DNA from: Clostridiales bacterium
GTDB lineage: Bacteria > Bacillota > Clostridia > Oscillospirales > CAG-272
Assembly: GCA_019415985.1 (NCBI GenBank)
Contig: DXYE01000002.1
Coordinates: 4,636 to 64,763, forward strand
Length of the DNA: 60,128 nucleotides
Reading direction: 5' to 3'
Part shown: one piece after another, positions 1-9,199 of the stretch
How positions within the stretch are numbered: the stretch's first letter is position 1
How the letters are laid out: each line of letters opens with the position of its first letter
Position numbers and translations under genes: made by a program
Notes under the pieces: model-generated
Seen by the model: the letters and a program-made list of their open reading frames with translations, nothing else
Database searches by the model: none
What the model was told of the DNA's origin: nothing

Positions 1-233
1 CCTTTTATTGGATCCACAAAGACGGTTTCGGGCAGAAGCGGCAATACAGTCTTTACGCGCATGAAAAAATGTGACCCGCAGCCGTAAGCCTCCGGCAAGA
101 CTCGAAGGGTATTGCAAGCGAATATCTAAAAGAATCTATTGCATATTTGGGGCAAGCTTTCCTCCGTGAATCCGCAATTTCCGTTACCCGAGTGCTGACC
201 GCGGCATGTCATTTGCTGCTATGGCGTCAACCG
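1..233. other. window edge, no gene recognised
   Basis: No reading frame here resembles a known protein and I see no RNA gene. It lies downstream of the minus-strand pgeF gene and probably contains its 3' flank. Confidence 0.4.
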
Positions 234-1115
234 TTACGCCTCAACCGTCTCCATGGATATGACAGCCGCCATAGTTCCTCGTTTGCCGCCTGTTGCGCGA
301 TGGGAATGGAAAAGATTCGGTTGGCAGCATGTGCAGTCTAAACTGAGATCTATATGCTCGGCGGCCACACCGGTCTGTTCCAGGACGATACGGTTCAGGC
401 ACCTTAAATCTGCGTGCCACCGTGCCGTAGTCTCACCCTTTTTCCGTTCACGACAAAAACAATCACGGCAGATCTCCGTGCCAAACGTATCCAGAAACAA
501 CTCATAAAAAGCGTCATCTACCTCGTAGCAGCATACTCCGATCGCCGGACCGATTGCAGCAAAAATGGTAGCCGGTTCCGCTCCGCACGCAGTCATCTCC
601 CGAACAGTATTCTCTGCAATTCTCCCTTGTGTTCCTCTCCAGCCCGCATGTGCCGCACCGATGATGCAGTGTACGGGATCCCACAGCAGAATAGGGACAC
701 AGTCCGCTGCACGAACCGCCAGCGCAACATCCGGTACATCTGTCACCAGAGCGTCTGTCTCGTTTCGGTCAGGTATTCCGCTTCCATCATAATTCGGAGA
801 AGACTGCCAACCCATCCCCCAGTGCCCGCGGTTCACACGTATAACCCTGGAAGTATGTGTCTGGTTGGTACAAACAACGTGTGAGGGCTGAACAGCGAGC
901 GCCTTTGCAAAGATTGCGTAATTTTCTACTGTAATCTCCTCCGGTTCCCCTCGCCGGAAGCCAAAATTCATTTCCTTCAGATGCTCCGCCGTGCTGACAC
1001 CGCCCATTCGTGTTGAAAAACCGTGCCGCAGGCATATGTTCGGCCGTGCCGGCTCCTGTGCTTCAAGTATTTGGGAGGCAAGATAAGATACCTTTCCCTT
1101 TTGCAGCATCTTCAT
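234..1115 (-). CDS. pgeF: PgeF/YfiH family (peptidoglycan editing factor, laccase-domain protein)
   Basis: About 293 residues, the usual size for the multicopper-polyphenol-oxidase-like (DUF152) family. Metal-site motifs of the family are visible: CTNQTH in the N-terminal half, RAADCVPILLWDP, then GAAHAGWRGT and GPAIGVCCYEV. In E. coli PgeF removes mis-incorporated serine from peptidoglycan precursors; other homologues have purine nucleoside phosphorylase or adenosine deaminase activity, so the substrate here is not fixed. I set the start at 1115 (a GAGGTG lies 8 nt upstream); an ATG at 1109, with GGAG 7 nt upstream, is equally good. The longer frame back to 1208 is not supported by homology. 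Confidence 0.88.
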   Translation of the reverse strand: MKMLQKGKVSYLASQILEAQEPARPNICLRHGFSTRMGGVSTAEHLKEMNFGFRRGEPEEITVENYAIFAKALAVQPSHVVCTNQTHTSRVIRVNRGHWGMGWQSSPNYDGSGIPDRNETDALVTDVPDVALAVRAADCVPILLWDPVHCIIGAAHAGWRGTQGRIAENTVREMTACGAEPATIFAAIGPAIGVCCYEVDDAFYELFLDTFGTEICRDCFCRERKKGETTARWHADLRCLNRIVLEQTGVAAEHIDLSLDCTCCQPNLFHSHRATGGKRGTMAAVISMETVEA

Positions 1116-1298
1116 TCTCCGAACACCTCGCGTTCTATATAATAAACTTTGAAACGTCTGTACGCATTTCCGCGCATGAAACTCCTGGCAACCACCCGAG
1201 TGCGGCATCTAAAAAGTTACTGCATCCCTTTCCGCCTGATTTCATTCGCACCTCTCCTCCCAAATGATTTTGATACAGCACCTTTAGCGCCGGCAAAT

Positions 1299-2057
1299 TT
1301 ATCCAAGCGGTTTCTTTTGTATCTGTGCATTTTCTCTCGGGTATTGCCAAGGGGTTTGTCTGTCCTTTTGGACCAAAATCAGACACCTTTTCTGCACAGC
1401 GTCTGCATGCGTCGCGGCAAGAAAAGGATTATAAAGACAAAATTCTCGGACATCCGGGGCTCCGCCGCCTAACAGTTCGATCGCATTGCGGCTATTTTCG
1501 GCTTCTTCACGACCGCTTTTTGCTTTCATCGCAGCAAAAAAGCCCCCGAGCTTTACAAGCGGCAGACTCCACTCAGAAAGCACACGCATCTCAGCTACCG
1601 CCCGCGCACAAGCGGCGTCAAAGGTTTCCCGAAACCGCGCATCCCTGCCCATTTCTTCCGCACGGCCGGTCACTGTCCGCACATTATCCAACCCCAATAT
1701 TTCCGCTGTCTGCTGTACATATCTCATTTTTTTCGCCGTCGCATCTATTGCCGTCAGGCGCAGATCGCGCCGCAGAATTGCTAACGGCAAGGTCGGAAAA
1801 CCGGCGCCGGCGCCGATATCCGCAACGTCAGAACCTTCTTTGAACAGACACGCGGCAGCGGCGCAATCTGCATAATGTTTGACGAGGATATCCTCTACGT
1901 CCGTAACAGCGGTAAGATTCATCCGGCGATTGACTTCAAGAAGCCGTTCCGTAAGACGGTAAAACAACCGCCCCGCTTCGCTCGACGCCGGTGCAAGGCC
2001 GTTTGCCTTAAATACGGTCTGCAGTTTCTCTATGAATGCCGTAAAGGACTGCTCCAT
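1299..2057 (-). CDS. rsmG: 16S rRNA (guanine527-N7)-methyltransferase RsmG (GidB)
   Basis: 252 residues, near the family norm of about 240. It methylates G527 of 16S rRNA with S-adenosylmethionine; in other bacteria its loss gives low-level streptomycin resistance. The N-terminal RLLEVNRRMNLTAVTD segment and the SAM-binding loop ADIGAGAGFPTLPLAIL are diagnostic. VTGRAEE and ACARAVAEM follow, as expected in the Rossmann fold. AAAGGAATGGG precedes the ATG. It appears to be a single gene, with pgeF about 180 bp downstream on the same strand. In many Firmicutes rsmG sits next to mnmG near the origin; that neighbour is absent here. Confidence 0.93.
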   Translation of the reverse strand: MEQSFTAFIEKLQTVFKANGLAPASSEAGRLFYRLTERLLEVNRRMNLTAVTDVEDILVKHYADCAAAACLFKEGSDVADIGAGAGFPTLPLAILRRDLRLTAIDATAKKMRYVQQTAEILGLDNVRTVTGRAEEMGRDARFRETFDAACARAVAEMRVLSEWSLPLVKLGGFFAAMKAKSGREEAENSRNAIELLGGGAPDVREFCLYNPFLAATHADAVQKRCLILVQKDRQTPWQYPRENAQIQKKPLG

Positions 2058-2584
2058 GTTTTATACCCATTCCTTTGTTTGATATATATGATTCATCCGG
2101 GTAGCCTATTTGTAATCCCGCTATTTAGAATTTCCGGCATATCGTATAGAATTTGAAAATGCTTTTCGGCTATGTACAAGCAGAATATGTCGGCTTTTTG
2201 TCATACGTAAATATCCTTATACAAAGCAGCATCAAACTATACTGCTTTCGGCGCATCCGACTGAGACAGAAAAACCGGCGACATGTGCTGATTTCTCATG
2301 TCTCCGGTTTTCCTCGGGGTATGTCGCGCCATCCATTTCATATGCAGGTAAACCAACGAATTAAAAAAGCACTTTGTCGTATATAGTCAATAAATCTATA
2401 AAAACAACTGTGGGCAGAAAGGCAGATTGATACGGTTTTCTGTTCTTTGCGTGCCGATTGTTTTTTAATACATAAACTGAGATATACTTTTGCCGGAAAA
2501 AAGCTAAAACAATTTCTCGGCGGCATCCGAAAGCAGAAAAATACGACGCCGCAACCATCACACTTTTAAATGGCACTCCTTTGT
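2058..2584. other. intergenic, 527 bp
   Basis: AT-rich spacer between rsmG and the DUF4190 gene. The only structure I can support is the minus-strand terminator at 2271-2311. Short frames on both strands look like chance. Confidence 0.5.
2271..2311 (-). terminator. intrinsic terminator
   Basis: Arms AAAACCGG-n-GACATG (2271-2285) and CATGTC-n-CCGGTTTT (2297-2311) pair over about 15 bp with one mismatch and an 11-nt loop. On the minus strand the hairpin ends in a short U run. It probably terminates the DUF4190 transcript. Confidence 0.6.
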
Positions 2585-2983
2585 TTACTGCATGCTTTCT
2601 ATTTCTCTTACGATTTCCTCATAATATTTTTGAATATCGTCACCGTAAACAATATTTATAATAATACCAAGGATGCCGAGTCCCAGACCGATAATGCCAC
2701 AGACCAACCCGCCGATTGCAAGGCCGCTGAACTTTGACATTTGATTCCTGCTCAAAGCCGCGCATACAATGGCAGCAATACCGAAGACAATGCCAAGCCA
2801 CGAACAACAGCACCCAAGCAGCGAAAGGATTCCTGTCACAAGCGAGACGATACCGAGCACATCCGTTGCAGGCTTCTGCGGCATCATCGGTCCGTACTGC
2901 GGCGGCTGCATCTGAGGGGAAAAGCCCTGCCCGCTACCGTTCTGCTGACCATTCGGATTTTGATTGTTAAAATTTCCATCCAT
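2585..2983 (-). CDS. DUF4190-type small membrane protein
   Basis: 132 residues. The first 38 or so are rich in Asn, Gln, Gly and Pro (disordered head). Two long hydrophobic segments follow (about 42-78 and 85-113), with repeats such as LGIVFGIAAIV and LGILGIIINIV, and a short acidic C-terminal tail (YYEEIVREIES). This matches the DUF4190 layout: Pro/Gln-rich leader plus paired Gly-rich transmembrane hairpins. A CCC cluster sits in the first membrane segment. Function is unknown for the family. CGGAGG lies 7-8 nt upstream of the ATG. It appears to be a single-gene unit ending at the hairpin 2271-2311. Confidence 0.8.
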   Translation of the reverse strand: MDGNFNNQNPNGQQNGSGQGFSPQMQPPQYGPMMPQKPATDVLGIVSLVTGILSLLGCCCSWLGIVFGIAAIVCAALSRNQMSKFSGLAIGGLVCGIIGLGLGILGIIINIVYGDDIQKYYEEIVREIESMQ

Positions 2984-3296
2984 TTTCGTTTCCTCCGTTT
3001 TTTTATTTTATATATGAAATTCCTGTCCGTATACGCTCCACAGTCCGCTGAATAAATTTATCGATAAAGCCGGAAAAGTAATCGGTTATTCTACACTATT
3101 TTAAGAAAGCCTCAGGAGCGTCGTTAAGAATAGAAACAGGAACCCTCTTTATTTTATATGCATGTGCATCCAGCAGGGTTCAAAAAAGATTCGATTTTGG
3201 GGTTTTAAACTACAGCATCTCTGCAAAAATCGAACCAAAGGCCACAATCGGCCCGGGAAGCTTCTGCGGCGATCTGCCGCGACACAGTGATCTCGC

Positions 3297-4391
3297 TCAA
3301 TTTCCCCGAGTTTGATCCTCCGCGCTTTCGCTCCGATCCTCTTTTTCTGCGGCCTTCTCGATTCTGAATCCAGCGGCACGTGCCAAACGATTATAGAGCG
3401 CAAGTCCCATCCCTCTTTTGGCAGGTACCCTCGCATAAACAGTGTCTATCTCCATGTCATCGAATGCGCGAAGGCAGGAAAACAAGCGATGCGCCTGTGT
3501 GTTACCATCCAGAGCCTTTCCCATGGAAAGCGTTCGATCTCCCCAAAGCATGGAAAGATCCTCATCGTAACAAAGGATGCCGCAGCGGGGGTCTTCCCTG
3601 AGACGCCTCTGCATCTCAGAGCAGACGGCCGTGTCCTCCCCATCGAGTAGTATAACCGAGGCGCGCGGCGCATAATGCCTGTATTTCATGCCGGGAGACT
3701 GCGGTTTTACCCCCTCCTCCAGCCTTTCCGTCACCGCTGGGTCTAAAAGCACACGTGATGCTCCGATACAGTTCTCAAGCGCCTCCCGCGTCACGCCGCC
3801 CGGCCGGAGCAGACGCAGTCTGTCTCCCTCCAGCCGTACGACCGTGGACTCGAGTCCGATCTGACAGGGACCGGCCGCCAGGATCATATCAATTCTTCCA
3901 TCCAAATCATGTATGACATGAGAAGCCTCTGTGGGACTGGGATGTCCGGATAAATTGGCAGAAGGTGCGGCAATCGGTATGCCTGCGCACCGAAGCAGGC
4001 CGCGCGCAACCGGGTGAGCAGGCATTCTGACCGCGACAGTATCCAATCCGCCGGTAACGGACAAGGGAATGCTGTTCCGCTTAGGCAATATCATGGTCAA
4101 CGGTCCCGGCCAAAAAGCGTCAGCCAACAGGTAGAACAAATCGGTTGTCCTGCAGCATTCCTCGGCCTCTGCCCGTTCGGCAATATGTACAATCAGGGGA
4201 TTATCGGATGGGCGGCCTTTGGCCTCGTATATCCGTCCGGCCGCCGCCGCATCCAGTGCACTCGCGCCAAGCCCGTATACCGTTTCCGTAGGAAAAGCAA
4301 CAAGTCCGCCGGAGCGAAGTATGCGGGCTGCTGACTCCAGCAGATCCATCTCCGGTTCGGTCTCATTAATAGGATAGATCAGTGTACGCAT
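3297..4391 (-). CDS. tsaC: L-threonylcarbamoyladenylate synthase, Sua5 type
   Basis: About 364 residues, the two-domain Sua5 length rather than the short TsaC/YrdC form. It condenses threonine, bicarbonate and ATP into threonylcarbamoyl-AMP, the first step of tRNA t6A37 formation. The YrdC domain (about 15-205) shows GGLVAFPTETVYGLGASA, KGRPSDNPLIVHI, WPGPLT and PSANLSG. The Sua5 C-terminal domain begins after the linker SPGMKYRHYAP, which is the hallmark of Sua5. A GTG at 4400 is an alternative start; I prefer the ATG at 4391, which begins MRTLIYP. It lies downstream of prfA, a common Firmicutes arrangement. Confidence 0.92.
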   Translation of the reverse strand: MRTLIYPINETEPEMDLLESAARILRSGGLVAFPTETVYGLGASALDAAAAGRIYEAKGRPSDNPLIVHIAERAEAEECCRTTDLFYLLADAFWPGPLTMILPKRNSIPLSVTGGLDTVAVRMPAHPVARGLLRCAGIPIAAPSANLSGHPSPTEASHVIHDLDGRIDMILAAGPCQIGLESTVVRLEGDRLRLLRPGGVTREALENCIGASRVLLDPAVTERLEEGVKPQSPGMKYRHYAPRASVILLDGEDTAVCSEMQRRLREDPRCGILCYDEDLSMLWGDRTLSMGKALDGNTQAHRLFSCLRAFDDMEIDTVYARVPAKRGMGLALYNRLARAAGFRIEKAAEKEDRSESAEDQTRGN

Positions 4392-4409
4392 GCATATCAC
4401 CCAATGCCC

Positions 4410-4803
4410 TCATGTGGCATTCTCCTCTTTATTCTCATCGGCTCGTACGGTTTCAACATATGAAAGCCATACCGCTGCCGCCGCCTGCTCCAGCATATCG
4501 TCCTGTATGATGCCAACTCCAGACTCCGCCTCCTTTGCGCCGTATCACGAAAGTCGTTTCGATGTACCTGTAAGACCGAAGCATGCAACCGGTTTCGGAT
4601 ACGAACCGGAAGACACTGGGCTGACAGAATTTTGCCTTGTAAAATGAAAAGTTGGTATGAAGATCGGCGTCGCTGAATTCTTTTGCCGAAACCAGCGCAG
4701 GCACAGATACAGTCCATGGGTAAAGCAGCTGCAACGCATCAGGCGGCATCTTCATCAGCGCCTTGACCGCGGTTGGTTTAAGCATTTGATTTTTCGTCTC
4801 CAT
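4410..4803 (-). pseudogene. small gene with a frameshift, family not recognised
   Basis: It starts 8 nt after the prfA stop. One frame begins METKNQMLKPTAVKALMKMP and looks coding through about 4545. A frame shifted by one base then continues with KEAESGVGIIQDD and AAAAVWLSYVETVRADENKE to a stop at 4410-4412. Joining them gives a protein of about 130 residues. The second frame is closed by TGA at 4545-4547, so the shift must lie between there and about 4500. It could be a recent frameshift, an assembly error or two unrelated fragments. In many Firmicutes prmC follows prfA, but I see no NPPY motif here. Confidence 0.4.
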
Positions 4804-4810
4804 GCATCCA

Positions 4811-5878
4811 TTACAGAGGGCTGTTTTTCAGCTTTTCAGCCGTATCGGCTGCCAGCAGCGCTTCCAACATGTCATCGATGTTTCCGTCGAGAAAATTTTC
4901 AAGGGAATAAAGCGTAAGACCGATGCGATGATCGCTGACACGCCCCTGCGGATAATTGTATGTCCGTATCCGTTCGCTGCGGTCGCCTGTTCCCACTTGG
5001 CTTTTTCTTTCACTGGCAATCATTTCCGCCTGTTCCGATCTTTTCTGTTCATACAGCTTGGTTCGAAGGAGCTTCATCGCCTTATCTCGATTCTTGAACT
5101 GACTGCGCTCCTCCTGACACTCGATAACCAGACCGGTCGGCAGATGAGTCAAACGAATGGCGCTTTCTGTCTTATTGATATGCTGTCCGCCCGCTCCGCT
5201 GCTTTTACAGGTTTCCATTTTAATATCGGCAGGATTGATATCGACTTCCACATCTTCGACCTCCGGAAGCACCGCCACTGTGACTGTAGAGGTATGGATG
5301 CGTCCCTGCGACTCCGTTTCCGGGACGCGCTGCACGCGGTGCACGCCGCTTTCAAACTTCAGTCTGGCATACGCACCTGTCCCAGCGATCAGAAAGGAAA
5401 CTTCCTTAAAACCGCCGAGCCCCGTCTCATTAACGCTGATCAGCTCTGTACGCCACCCCATCTTTTCGGCATACATCTGATACATACGGTATAACACATA
5501 AGAAAACAGCGCGGCCTCTTCACCGCCTGCGCCGCCGCGTATCTCCATGATCACATTGCGGTCGTCATGCTCGTCCCGAGGAAGCAGCAGAATTTTCAGT
5601 TCCTGTTCGACCGTCTTTATCGTTTCACGGCATTCCCGAAGCTCATCCTCAGCCAAAGCGCGCAGTTCCGTGTCAGAGGAGTCGGACAGAATGTCCTCCG
5701 CCTCCGCCGCCCTCTCCGCTGCCGCTCTGTACTCCCTATATTTCTCTACAACCGGCGTCAAAGTCTTATATTCCCGCATCAGCGCCGCATACCCTTCGCC
5801 GCCCGCGTATTCCGGCATTGAAATTTTTCGCTCGATTTCGATATACCGGCTTTCGATTTCTCTGAGCTTTTCCAGCAT
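4811..5878 (-). CDS. prfA: peptide chain release factor 1
   Basis: 355 residues, typical of bacterial RF1. It recognises UAA and UAG in the ribosomal A site and triggers peptide release. The catalytic loop SSGAGGQHINKTES holds the GGQ whose Gln is methylated by PrmC. The tripeptide codon-recognition site reads PET within RVPETESQGRIHTST, fitting the PxT pattern of RF1 (RF2 has SPF). The GGAGGEEAALFS segment is also conserved. CGGAG precedes the ATG. Confidence 0.97.
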   Translation of the reverse strand: MLEKLREIESRYIEIERKISMPEYAGGEGYAALMREYKTLTPVVEKYREYRAAAERAAEAEDILSDSSDTELRALAEDELRECRETIKTVEQELKILLLPRDEHDDRNVIMEIRGGAGGEEAALFSYVLYRMYQMYAEKMGWRTELISVNETGLGGFKEVSFLIAGTGAYARLKFESGVHRVQRVPETESQGRIHTSTVTVAVLPEVEDVEVDINPADIKMETCKSSGAGGQHINKTESAIRLTHLPTGLVIECQEERSQFKNRDKAMKLLRTKLYEQKRSEQAEMIASERKSQVGTGDRSERIRTYNYPQGRVSDHRIGLTLYSLENFLDGNIDDMLEALLAADTAEKLKNSPL

Positions 5879-6054
5879 TTCTCAATCTCCGTCCTTCTGC
5901 ACAGCGCCCGCAGGCTTCCGCATTCATCACGAACCCCTGTGCGCCGGTTCCCTCCATTCGTTTGAACCTCCACGTGTATCCTGCAGCTGCTCGCCGTCAT
6001 AGCACGCTTTCCGTCGCCCACTGCACCGTTATTCTTCGGCAAGTATATGGTACG

Positions 6055-6255
6055 TTACACCGGCGGCGCAAAACCTGCAACTTTCTTAACGGCCTTTTCA
6101 AATTTAACCCGCGGAATAAGTATTTCCCGCCCGCATCCGCAGCATACAGCGCGGATATCCGCTCCGGTACGCGTGATTCTGAACTGTACATTTCCGCACG
6201 GATGCGGTTTTTTCATCTCCACAAGCATCCCCACCGAAAGCTCCAGACGCTGCAT
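6055..6255 (-). CDS. DUF951 family protein
   Basis: About 66 residues from the ATG at 6255, which has a strong GGAGGGG site 3 nt upstream; the frame is open to 6333 but only the part from 6255 matches the family. The core VGMLVEMKKPHPCGN, then GADIRAVCCGCGR and IPRVKFEK, is the DUF951 signature. The conserved Cys residues (PHPCG, CCGCGR) suggest a small metal or nucleic-acid binding fold; function is unknown. It sits between cysS and prfA on the same strand. Confidence 0.85.
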   Translation of the reverse strand: MQRLELSVGMLVEMKKPHPCGNVQFRITRTGADIRAVCCGCGREILIPRVKFEKAVKKVAGFAPPV

Positions 6256-6472
6256 AACCCCTCCGAATATCTCCCCGCCGTATGAGTCAAAAGACTCCTG
6301 GCCCCCTCTTTGTTGCTTATAAAAAATGTTCAAAACGATTTACAATTCCCTAAAGCTGTGAACCTTCGTTTCCAGTTCTACCGGCAAAATCAGAAGCGAT
6401 TTGAAAAGCCGCGGCGTCTCCCTTCCGGCACAAAGGCATACATTCCGTTACAGCTTCTAAACAAGTCGAGCC

Positions 6473-7897
6473 CTACTGATCCGCAAGGATACGGTATTTT
6501 GTCCCCTGGGGCGTATCCTCAAGCACCACACCCTCCCTGAGCAGCTCTGCCCGAATCGCATCTGCGCGTGCGTAATCCTTCGACTTTTTGGCCGCAGCTC
6601 TTTCTTCAATCCGCGACTGAATTTTCTCCGCGCGAGAATCGTCCGTACTCTCCTTTTTTTCCAGCCCCATAAGCTCTGTAAGCTCCGAAAGAAGGCTCTG
6701 CGCCTCCGACAGAAGCCCCGCGGAGCAGCGAATTTCTCCGTTGATCAGCGTGTTGATGTCCCGTACCAATTCAAAAATGGCAGCGATACCGTCCGCCGTG
6801 TTCAAATCGTCGTCCATAGCCTCGACAAAACGACTTCTGTGGCGGCCCAGCGCTTCGCGCCAATACGTCTCTTCATTTGAATCCGCTGTCCTTCTCTCCC
6901 TTTGTGCAGACTTGATTGCAAAATCCAAGCTGTCCTGACAGGTGTGAATTCGCAGAAGCGCCTGTTTGGCCTGTGCCAGTATCTCTGCTGAAAAGTTCAC
7001 GGGACTGCGGTAGTGAGAGCTGAGCAAAAAGAAACGAATGGTCTGATAGCCATACAGCTTTGCCGCATCGCGTACCGTGAAAAAGTTGTTCAGCGATTTC
7101 GACATTTTCTGATTATCGACATTGATATATCCATTGTGCATCCAGTATCTGGCAAACGGTTTATCTGTAGAGGCTTCGGATTGTGCAATCTCATTTTCAT
7201 GATGCGGAAAACACAAATCCTGTCCTCCGCAGTGAATATCGATGGTATCTCCCAAATACCTCTGTGCCATAGCCGAGCATTCAATATGCCAGCCCGGCCT
7301 GCCCATGCCCCAAGGGCTTTCCCAAGCCGGCTCACCCGGTTTCTGCGCTTTCCACAGTGCAAAATCCAACGGTTCCTTTTTGATTTCGCCTGGCAGCACA
7401 CGCGCACCTGCCTCAAGGTCCTCTATCGGCATATGCGAAAGCTTGCCGTACCCGCTGAAGGCTTTCGGGCTGTAGTAAACATCCCCGTTCGCTTCATAGG
7501 CATACTTCTTCTCTATGAGCCTTTTGATCAGCGAGATAATGTCAGCAATGTGTTCCGTTGCACGCGGATGTACCGTAGCCGGCTGAATGCCAAGCCCCGC
7601 CGCATCTTTAAAATACTCTCCGATATAGGTATTCGCAATGGTCGAAACCTCGGTGTGCTCCTCAGCGGCACGCCGGATCATCTTATCGTCGATATCTGTA
7701 AAATTCTGTACAAAGGTCACCGTATAACCGCGATATTCAAGATAGCGCCGAAGCATATCGAAAACGGTAAAGCATCGTGCGTTGCCGATGTGAAAATAGT
7801 TGTATACCGTAGGACCGCAGGCATATATTTTTACCTTTCCCGCTTCAAGCGGCTGAAACTCTTCTTTTTCTCTAGTCAGCGTATTGTACAGCTTCAT
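6473..7897 (-). CDS. cysS: cysteinyl-tRNA synthetase
   Basis: About 474 residues from the ATG at 7897 (an ATG at 7909 adds four residues). Class I synthetase that charges tRNA-Cys. Visible motifs: the zinc and ATP site CGPTVYNYFHIGNARC near the N-terminus (the HIGH motif reads HIGN), GWHIECSAMA, HCGGQDLCFPHHENEIAQ with the remaining zinc ligands, and KMSKSLNNF (KMSKS loop). The C-terminal helical region ends with the usual DYARADAIRAEL and a short tail. It lies 133 bp downstream of cysE on the same strand, the classic Firmicutes cysE-cysS pairing, and probably shares its promoter. Confidence 0.96.
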   Translation of the reverse strand: MKLYNTLTREKEEFQPLEAGKVKIYACGPTVYNYFHIGNARCFTVFDMLRRYLEYRGYTVTFVQNFTDIDDKMIRRAAEEHTEVSTIANTYIGEYFKDAAGLGIQPATVHPRATEHIADIISLIKRLIEKKYAYEANGDVYYSPKAFSGYGKLSHMPIEDLEAGARVLPGEIKKEPLDFALWKAQKPGEPAWESPWGMGRPGWHIECSAMAQRYLGDTIDIHCGGQDLCFPHHENEIAQSEASTDKPFARYWMHNGYINVDNQKMSKSLNNFFTVRDAAKLYGYQTIRFFLLSSHYRSPVNFSAEILAQAKQALLRIHTCQDSLDFAIKSAQRERRTADSNEETYWREALGRHRSRFVEAMDDDLNTADGIAAIFELVRDINTLINGEIRCSAGLLSEAQSLLSELTELMGLEKKESTDDSRAEKIQSRIEERAAAKKSKDYARADAIRAELLREGVVLEDTPQGTKYRILADQ

Positions 7898-8041
7898 TTG
7901 ATTCCTCACAATCTCCCGCCATGTTGTACCGGCACTTTAGAAATACCTCAGCGGCAATATCAAAATCGGATCCAACGCGAATCCAGACGCTGTGCGTCCC
8001 CTTTGAATCCTGCCCAAACAGTTCTTCAGCCGTATTCGCTC

Positions 8042-8848
8042 TCATTCTCCGGCCGCTGAGCTCTCGCCGCTGCGTTTCATCGGCTTCCCGCAGTCCTCTT
8101 GTCCGCGTCTGCCGCTTTCATTCCGCAGGACTTCCAGCTCCTGCATCATTTTATCTAACTGCATCTGCATGCGGCAGAGTTCCTGCGAGACGGGATCCGG
8201 TATATGAATCTGATCCATATTCCGGTTTGCAATGCAGGATTGGCTTCCAACCTTTTGATTTTTGTGTCTTACGACGCGTGCAGGCATGCCTACGGCTGTC
8301 GAATCCGGCGGTATTTCTTCAAGGACGACAGCATTGGCCGCAATCTTTGCGTTGTCACCTATTTTGAAGGGACCGAGTACTTTTGCGCCGGCTCCGATCA
8401 TCACATTGTTGCCTAATGTTGGATGCCGCTTTCCGGTATCCTTTCCCGTTCCGCCGAGTGTCACGCCCTGATAAATGGTGCAGTTATCACCGATCTCCGC
8501 AGTCTCTCCGATGACAACGCCGCTTCCGTGGTCGATAAACATCCCGCGTCCGATCACGGCGCCCGGATGAATTTCGATTCCCGTCAAAAAGCGCGCCGTC
8601 TGGCTGACCAGCCGAGCGGCAAAATATCTTTTTTTCAGATATAACCGATGCGACAGCTTATGCGCCATGAGAGCATGAAAGCCGGAATACAGCAGCATCA
8701 CCTCGAGGTCGCTGGTCGCTGCCGGATCGCGCTCGCGGATGACAGCAACCTCTTCTTTGATCTCTTTTCCCGCGTTTTTCAGCGTTTTGAAAAGCTTATT
8801 GTTTCTAAGAATGCTTTCCGGAAAATCGAAACTCATTTTCATCTCCAT
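8042..8848 (-). CDS. cysE: serine O-acetyltransferase
   Basis: About 268 residues from the ATG at 8848; a second ATG at 8842 has GGAG close upstream. It makes O-acetylserine from serine and acetyl-CoA for cysteine synthesis. The N-terminal helical part (AVIRERDPAATSDLEVMLLY, then HALMAHKLSHRLY) leads into left-handed beta-helix hexapeptides: GIEIHPGAVIGRGMFIDHG, GVVIGETAEIGDNCTIYQG, VTLGGTGK, and IGDNAKIAANAVVLE. The tail after about residue 195 is longer than usual, with a predicted coiled coil (MQMQLDKMMQELEVL). An open frame continues to 8995 but has no homology. Confidence 0.94.
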   Translation of the reverse strand: MEMKMSFDFPESILRNNKLFKTLKNAGKEIKEEVAVIRERDPAATSDLEVMLLYSGFHALMAHKLSHRLYLKKRYFAARLVSQTARFLTGIEIHPGAVIGRGMFIDHGSGVVIGETAEIGDNCTIYQGVTLGGTGKDTGKRHPTLGNNVMIGAGAKVLGPFKIGDNAKIAANAVVLEEIPPDSTAVGMPARVVRHKNQKVGSQSCIANRNMDQIHIPDPVSQELCRMQMQLDKMMQELEVLRNESGRRGQEDCGKPMKRSGESSAAGE

Positions 8849-9164
8849 TGAAGTGAAATTCCCCCCTCTGAAACCGCTTTCAGATCGACAGCCTTCCGAA
8901 GGCCTGCGGATTCTCTTTCCTGCGTATTCGCTTTCGTCCGAAATATATAACGGTGCATTATGTAACCACACTCTCTGCGCCGTGCAGCCTTTCATGGTCT
9001 CTCTATGAAGGGACAGGCCGCCAGAACTTCCGTCTCTTAAACCGCTGGCACATACGGATCCGGAACGAGGGCGCTGAGCAAAACAGCCGTATCAACAGAA
9101 TATCCCCGCAAGGAACACAGAAACCATTACTTCTTTTTGATTCGTCCCGTCCGTAATGTTAACT
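8849..9164 (-). promoter_or_regulatory. long structured 5' leader of cysE-cysS
   Basis: About 316 nt lie between the promoter at 9171-9199 and the cysE start. Two hairpins can be read on the minus strand: ACGG-n-GCA pairing with TGC-n-CCGT (near 8954-8988), and GCCTTCGGAAGGC near 8890-8905. A long leader before cysE fits amino-acid-responsive control. I could not find the T-box consensus, so the class is open. Confidence 0.35.
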
Positions 9165-9170
9165 TTTATT

Positions 9171-9199
9171 AGTATAACACAAAATTTGGATGAAATCAA
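9171..9199 (-). promoter_or_regulatory. sigma-A type promoter for cysE-cysS
   Basis: On the minus strand TTGATT (9194-9199) and TATACT (9171-9176) are separated by 17 nt. Predicted start of transcription is near 9164. Confidence 0.6.

Noticed and set aside
4545..4547. In-frame TGA read as selenocysteine in the gene after prfA
   Set aside because: No SECIS-like hairpin recognised and no selenoprotein family match; a simple frameshift explains the coding pieces better.
7013..8059. 348-residue plus-strand frame
   Set aside because: Antisense shadow of cysS.
8849..9165. T-box riboswitch upstream of cysE
   Set aside because: Position fits, but the conserved core (AGGGTGGNACCGCG on the sense strand) is absent; only GTGTGGTTAC resembles part of it.
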